Assembly (NCBI GenBank): GCA_023485185.1
Contig: JAMCZP010000299.1
Span: 1 to 9,557, forward strand
DNA length: 9,557 nt
Reading direction: 5' to 3'
Source: Gammaproteobacteria bacterium
Lineage (GTDB): Bacteria > Pseudomonadota > Gammaproteobacteria > Pseudomonadales > Halomonadaceae
Shown here: in pieces, positions 6,404-9,557 of the stretch
Layout of the letters: every line of letters begins with the position of its first letter
Numbering within the stretch: the stretch's first letter is position 1
Translations under genes and position numbers: made by a program
The notes under the pieces: model-generated
Told to the model about the DNA's origin: nothing
Database searches by the model: none
The model's input: the letters and a program-made list of their open reading frames with translations, nothing else

Positions 6404-7279
6404 TTAGTTATTGAGCCACTGCTCAACCACCTCCTGATTGTCTTCAACCCACTGCTTAGCGTTCTCGTAAGGATCGCTGCCATCTTCCTGGTTCATAAGC
6501 ATAACTTCGCCCATTTGTTCAGGGGTCCACTCGAAGGCATCAAGAATGGCATAGGCTTCCGGCATATCCTCTGCCAGCCCTTGGCGTACAACGGTGTGAA
6601 TCTGCTCCGCGCCGCCGAAGACTTCTTCAGAATCTTCTAGATACTTTAAATCCCAGCGCGCGAACATCCAGTGTGGTGTCCAGCTAGTAACCACGATGTC
6701 TTCTTCGTTATTAATAGCATTGCTGAGGGCCGCTACCATGGTGGCATCGCTACCACTACGCAGGCGCAGCTCAAGGTCATAGGTATCCACGGCCTCTTCA
6801 GCGAGGCCCATCAGGCCTGCACCGGGGTCAATACCGATGATCTCGTTATTAAAGCTGTCTGCGTTGTCGTTGAGATCGGCAATCGAATCAACGTCGGTAT
6901 ACTCAGGAACCACCAGGCCTAGCTTAGTGCCATCTAGATTAACACCGAGGTCTTCAACGCTATCACCGATACGCTCCATATAATCAGCGTGAGTCGTGGG
7001 CAGCCAGGCGGCAACAATAGCGTCTGCATCGCCAGTAGAGAGGGCTTGGAACATAGCCGCAGCGGAGAGTGACGTTAGGTCAACCTCATAGCCCGCTTGC
7101 TCAAGCGCTGCCGCAATAACGTTGGTCGACGCCACTTCGGAAGACCACTCAACGTAGGCCAAGTTAATCGTGCCCTTGTCTTCTTCAGCCAGGGCGGCGC
7201 TGCTGATAGCGACACCGGCACCGACTACTAAAGCTAGTGAAGCGAGGCGGATACGTAGGTTCAATGTGCGATGTTTCAT
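6404..7279 (-). CDS. glycine betaine-type ABC transporter periplasmic binding protein (OpuAC/ProX-like)
   Basis: The protein has 291 residues. Residues 1-31 are a Sec signal peptide (basic start with RLASLALVVGAG core, cleavage after SAALA), and the mature part is an OpuAC-type solute-binding domain. Trp residues in the right places for a cation-pi cage are W45 (AYVEWSSE), W92 (AAWLPTTHADY) and W200 (VVTSWTPHW). The DPGAGLMGLAEEAV segment (151-164) is also typical of the family. It should capture glycine betaine or related quaternary amines in the periplasm and deliver them to the ProW-like permease. The mature chain is extremely acidic (54 Asp/Glu, 9 Lys/Arg), fitting a salty periplasm. The ATG at 7279 follows GGGAG at 7 nt. 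It is the last gene of the ABC operon, separated from the permease gene by 168 nt. Confidence 0.92.
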   Translation of the reverse strand: MKHRTLNLRIRLASLALVVGAGVAISSAALAEEDKGTINLAYVEWSSEVASTNVIAAALEQAGYEVDLTSLSAAAMFQALSTGDADAIVAAWLPTTHADYMERIGDSVEDLGVNLDGTKLGLVVPEYTDVDSIADLNDNADSFNNEIIGIDPGAGLMGLAEEAVDTYDLELRLRSGSDATMVAALSNAINNEEDIVVTSWTPHWMFARWDLKYLEDSEEVFGGAEQIHTVVRQGLAEDMPEAYAILDAFEWTPEQMGEVMLMNQEDGSDPYENAKQWVEDNQEVVEQWLNN

Positions 7280-7447
7280 TCACTTTCTCCCTTGGGTATA
7301 AATTATTTATCAATACACGGCATCACATACACGTTTAACGATACCTTGTGTTAACAATACTTCGTGTTTGCTGCCAAATACAGCATGGTTAGCAAGAAGC
7401 GACTTAGCAAGCGTTTGGCTCAACGCAGCCACTTCAGCTGTTCTTCT
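7280..7447 (-). promoter_or_regulatory. intra-operon gap with possible internal promoter or RNA-processing region
   Basis: This 168-nt non-coding gap inside the operon is unusual next to the overlapping ProV/ProW junction. It contains a small hairpin (TGGCT/AGCCA at 7416-7431), an 8-nt direct repeat TTAGCAAG (7389-7396 and 7404-7411), a 16-nt tandem repeat (7335-7366), and an AT-rich stretch (about 7299-7316) just before the binding-protein ribosome site. Binding proteins are normally made in excess over the membrane parts, so an internal promoter or a stabilising hairpin is plausible. I found no sigma70 box pair good enough to call. Confidence 0.35.
7335..7366. repeat. 16-nt imperfect tandem repeat before the binding-protein gene
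   Basis: TTAACGATACCTTGTG (7335-7350) is followed directly by TTAACAATACTTCGTG (7351-7366), 13 of 16 positions identical. The phase of 16 nt and the position, 56-87 nt before the ATG of the binding protein, would suit either a pair of protein-binding sites or a slippage duplication. Confidence 0.65.
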
Positions 7448-8281
7448 CTATTGTCGGGTTCTTCTAAGCGACTGGGTTAAGCGATCAAGCAGCATAGCCA
7501 GGATGACGACCGCAATCCCCGCTTCAAAACCATCGCCCGGACGCAAGCGTTGAATAGCGCGCCAAACTTCGCTGCCTAAGCCGTCAGCACCGATCATGGC
7601 CGCGATGACCACCATAGACAGGGCGAGCATGATCGTCTGGTTAATGCCTGCCATCACGGTGGGCAGCGACAGCGGCAACTGCACTTTAAACAGCTTTTGG
7701 CTGCGCGTGGCACCGTAGGCGTCGGCGGCTTCGATCAGTTCTACGGGAACCTGACGAATACCCAACGTGGTAAAGCGAATAGCGGGAGGCATTGAGAAGA
7801 TGACGGTCGCAAAGATGGCCGATACCGAGCCAATACCGAAAAATGGAATAGCCGGAATAAGGTAAACAAACGCCGGCATGGTCTGCATAAAGTCGAGCAC
7901 TGGCATAATTACCCGGTAAAGTCGATTAGATAACGCCGCTGCAATACCCACGGGCAAGGCAATGATCACCGCGACCATGGTGGCAAACACCACCACCAGT
8001 GTGAGCGTCTCAATCATCGGGTTCCAGAGGCCCAGGTTCCAGATCAGTGCTAAGCCAGCAACAGCACCAATCGCTAAACGAGAACCTGCTAGCTTCCAGC
8101 AGAGCAGGGCAATTAACGCGAGTAATGCCCATTCTGGTAGCCACATTAGGCTGTCGTTTAAAGCATTAATGCCGGTTTGAGTGAAGCGCGAAATGCCCCG
8201 GGTAACGCCGGAGTACTCGCTGGTTAGCCAGGTCAGGCCACTTTCAATCCAGTTGCCCAGTGGGATGCGTGGGATTTCCAT
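7448..8281 (-). CDS. proW: glycine betaine/proline-type ABC transporter permease (ProW-like)
   Basis: This 277-residue inner-membrane protein has about 45 hydrophilic or amphipathic residues followed by six or so hydrophobic segments, the binding-protein-dependent permease fold. The EAA loop that docks on the ATPase is clear: EAADAYG at 184-190 and QLPLSLP at 201-207. FMQTMPAFVYLIP (131-143) and MVVIAAMIGADGLG (223-236) are typical of the ProW/OpuAB group. It is shorter than E. coli ProW, which has a longer N-terminus. The ATG shares one base with the stop of the ATPase gene (TAATG), and AGGAG at 8293-8289 lies 7 nt upstream, so translation is probably coupled. The stop is TAG. Confidence 0.92.
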   Translation of the reverse strand: MEIPRIPLGNWIESGLTWLTSEYSGVTRGISRFTQTGINALNDSLMWLPEWALLALIALLCWKLAGSRLAIGAVAGLALIWNLGLWNPMIETLTLVVVFATMVAVIIALPVGIAAALSNRLYRVIMPVLDFMQTMPAFVYLIPAIPFFGIGSVSAIFATVIFSMPPAIRFTTLGIRQVPVELIEAADAYGATRSQKLFKVQLPLSLPTVMAGINQTIMLALSMVVIAAMIGADGLGSEVWRAIQRLRPGDGFEAGIAVVILAMLLDRLTQSLRRTRQ

Positions 8282-9483
8282 TATTGCTCTCCTGCCCGTG
8301 CCAGTTCATCCAATACGGCGCCTTTTACGACTACGCCCAGTAAGCGCTGCTGCTCATCAAGCACAGCAATGGGGTAGCTCTTTTCACTAAACATGGCGAA
8401 CAGGTTTTGTAGCGGCTCGTCCGGAGGGACTTTTCGGAAATCTTGAGTTAAATAAGGCGTGATCGTGCTGGCGCCTTCTTCAATTGCCTGACTAGCGGCA
8501 TCGGCTTCAAGCAGGCCGAGTAGGCGCCGGTCTCGATCGGTCACGTAGATTGAATCGATACTGTGGTCGCGCATACGGTGCAGCGCAGTACGAGGTCCGT
8601 CGCTGTCTCGGGCGGTAGAGCGCAAAGGACGCATGGCGCTCTCAGCGGTTAAAATACGCGCCCGATCCACTCCCTCAATAAAACGACGTACATAGTCGTC
8701 TGCAGGTTGGGTCAGAATCTCTTCGGGGGTGCCAATTTGTACCACTTCACCATCTTTAAGCAGCACGATCCGGTCACCAATATTCAGCGCCTCATCCAGA
8801 TCATGGGTGATGAACACGGTGGTCTTTTGCATTTTTGACTGTAGTTGCAAAAGCTCTTGCTGCATGTCTTTACGAATCAGTGGATCAAGTGCCGAGAAGG
8901 CTTCGTCCATTAGCAGTACTGTGGCATCGTTGGCCAAGGCGCGGGCAAGGCCAACCCGCTGCTGCATACCGCCAGAGAGCTGATTAGGATAAGCATCCTC
9001 CCAGCCTTCTAGGCCGACTTGTTTCAGCGCAGTGTGAGCGATTTTATGCCGTTCGGTTTTATCGATTCCGCGAATCTCTAGCCCAAACTCAGCATTCTGC
9101 TGCACTGTACGGTGGGGGAATAGCGCAAAGTTCTGAAAAACCATGGAAAAGTGGCGACGACGACACTCCAGTAGCGCTTTCTCGTTAAGCTTCGGAATGT
9201 TTTCTCCGTCGATGATGATCTCACCTTCGGTGGTTTCAATCAGCCTATTAAGGCAGCGAATCAGCGTCGATTTTCCTGACCCTGATAGCCCCATAATGAC
9301 CAGCAGTTCGCCTTCGTATACATCAAAGGTGATGTTTGAAAGACCCAATGTTTGGCCGGTCTGCTCCAGAATTTCTGGTCGTTTCATACCCTGATTACGC
9401 AGCTCAAGTGCTTTTTGCGGATGCTTGCCAAAAACTTTGCTTAAACCACGCACTTGAATTTTGACGGGTCGTGTTTCGTCCAT
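8281..9483 (-). CDS. proV: glycine betaine/proline-type ABC transporter ATP-binding protein with CBS pair (ProV-like)
   Basis: This 400-residue protein has the same length as E. coli ProV. Its ATPase motifs are complete: Walker A GLSGSGKST (65-73), Q-loop Q117, signature LSGGMQQR (169-176), Walker B VLLMDE (189-194), D-loop SALD, and H-loop H227. An N-terminal stretch with QKALELRNQGMKRPEI is typical of ProV/OpuAA. Residues about 281-395 form two CBS motifs (SIYVTDRDRRLLGLLEADA; SYPIAVLDEQQRLLGVV), the module known in OpuA-type importers as an ionic-strength sensor. It energises uptake through the permease encoded next, with which its gene overlaps by one base. The ATG at 9483 has only a weak AGG-type ribosome site. 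It is the first gene of the operon seen in the window. Confidence 0.95.
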   Translation of the reverse strand: MDETRPVKIQVRGLSKVFGKHPQKALELRNQGMKRPEILEQTGQTLGLSNITFDVYEGELLVIMGLSGSGKSTLIRCLNRLIETTEGEIIIDGENIPKLNEKALLECRRRHFSMVFQNFALFPHRTVQQNAEFGLEIRGIDKTERHKIAHTALKQVGLEGWEDAYPNQLSGGMQQRVGLARALANDATVLLMDEAFSALDPLIRKDMQQELLQLQSKMQKTTVFITHDLDEALNIGDRIVLLKDGEVVQIGTPEEILTQPADDYVRRFIEGVDRARILTAESAMRPLRSTARDSDGPRTALHRMRDHSIDSIYVTDRDRRLLGLLEADAASQAIEEGASTITPYLTQDFRKVPPDEPLQNLFAMFSEKSYPIAVLDEQQRLLGVVVKGAVLDELARAGEQ

Positions 9484-9557
9484 CGGCGATGCCTATTTGA
9501 TTAAAAAGTGTTGGGCAAAAATGGACTTGTGTCGTTACTCCGAACAGGCTGCCCGTT
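9484..9557 (-). promoter_or_regulatory. upstream region of the ABC operon (truncated by window edge)
   Basis: Seventy-four bases precede the ATPase start. On the minus strand a TTTAAT element (a 5/6 match to the -10 consensus) lies about 24 nt before the ATG, but no acceptable -35 sits at the right distance. The real promoter may lie partly outside the window. No other gene is seen here. Confidence 0.25.

Noticed and set aside
7416..7431. Hairpin TGGCT/AGCCA as an attenuator or terminator between permease and binding-protein genes
   Set aside because: Only five base pairs and no T run follow on the minus strand. It is noted within the gap but not called as a terminator.

Overview
The window reads as chromosome of a moderately halophilic gammaproteobacterium, most likely Halomonas or a close relative. 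The basis is gene content (a ProV/ProW/OpuAC-type compatible-solute importer followed by a BCCT carrier), a very acidic exported binding protein (54 Asp/Glu against 9 Lys/Arg after the signal peptide), and a lysine-free DUF4168 secreted protein. The genus is an inference from protein style, not from a marker gene. There is no sign of a phage, transposon, CRISPR array, tRNA or rRNA.

Left part (1-1740): an EamA/DMT-family drug/metabolite-type permease lies on the minus strand. It may be followed by a small Cys-rich ORF that runs off the left edge. Divergent from it is a small exported DUF4168 protein, closed by a strong rho-independent terminator at 1701-1732.

Centre (1741-4544): a two-gene plus-strand operon encodes a cNMP-binding-fold/CBS-pair/DUF294 nucleotidyltransferase-like protein and, one base after its stop, a DEDDh 3'-5' exonuclease. 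The pairing suggests a signalling or regulatory role, but the substrate is unknown. Two sensor or catalytic positions look non-canonical: the phosphate-binding cassette of the cNMP fold, and an Asp-to-Glu change in Exo II. A hairpin at 4499-4517 separates this operon from the convergent BCCT gene.

Right part (4545-9557), all minus strand and transcribed right to left: ProV-like ATPase (9483-8281), ProW-like permease (8281-7448, stop/start overlap TAATG), a 168-nt gap, then the OpuAC-type periplasmic binding protein (7279-6404) and a UUCG-loop terminator (6380-6360). After a further leader region comes the BCCT secondary carrier (6185-4545, GTG start). The first three proteins form a periplasmic-binding-protein-dependent ABC importer for glycine betaine or related quaternary ammonium compounds. 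The BCCT protein is a Na+-coupled carrier probably working on the same class of solutes, so the locus holds two energetically different uptake routes for osmoprotectants.

No clearly new system is evident. The least explained items are two short tandem repeats in the non-coding gaps of the osmoprotectant cluster (2 x 16 nt before the binding-protein gene and about 2.5 x 14 nt immediately before the BCCT ribosome binding site), the unusual residues in the cNMP/CBS/DUF294-exonuclease pair, and the partial Cys-rich ORF at the left edge.
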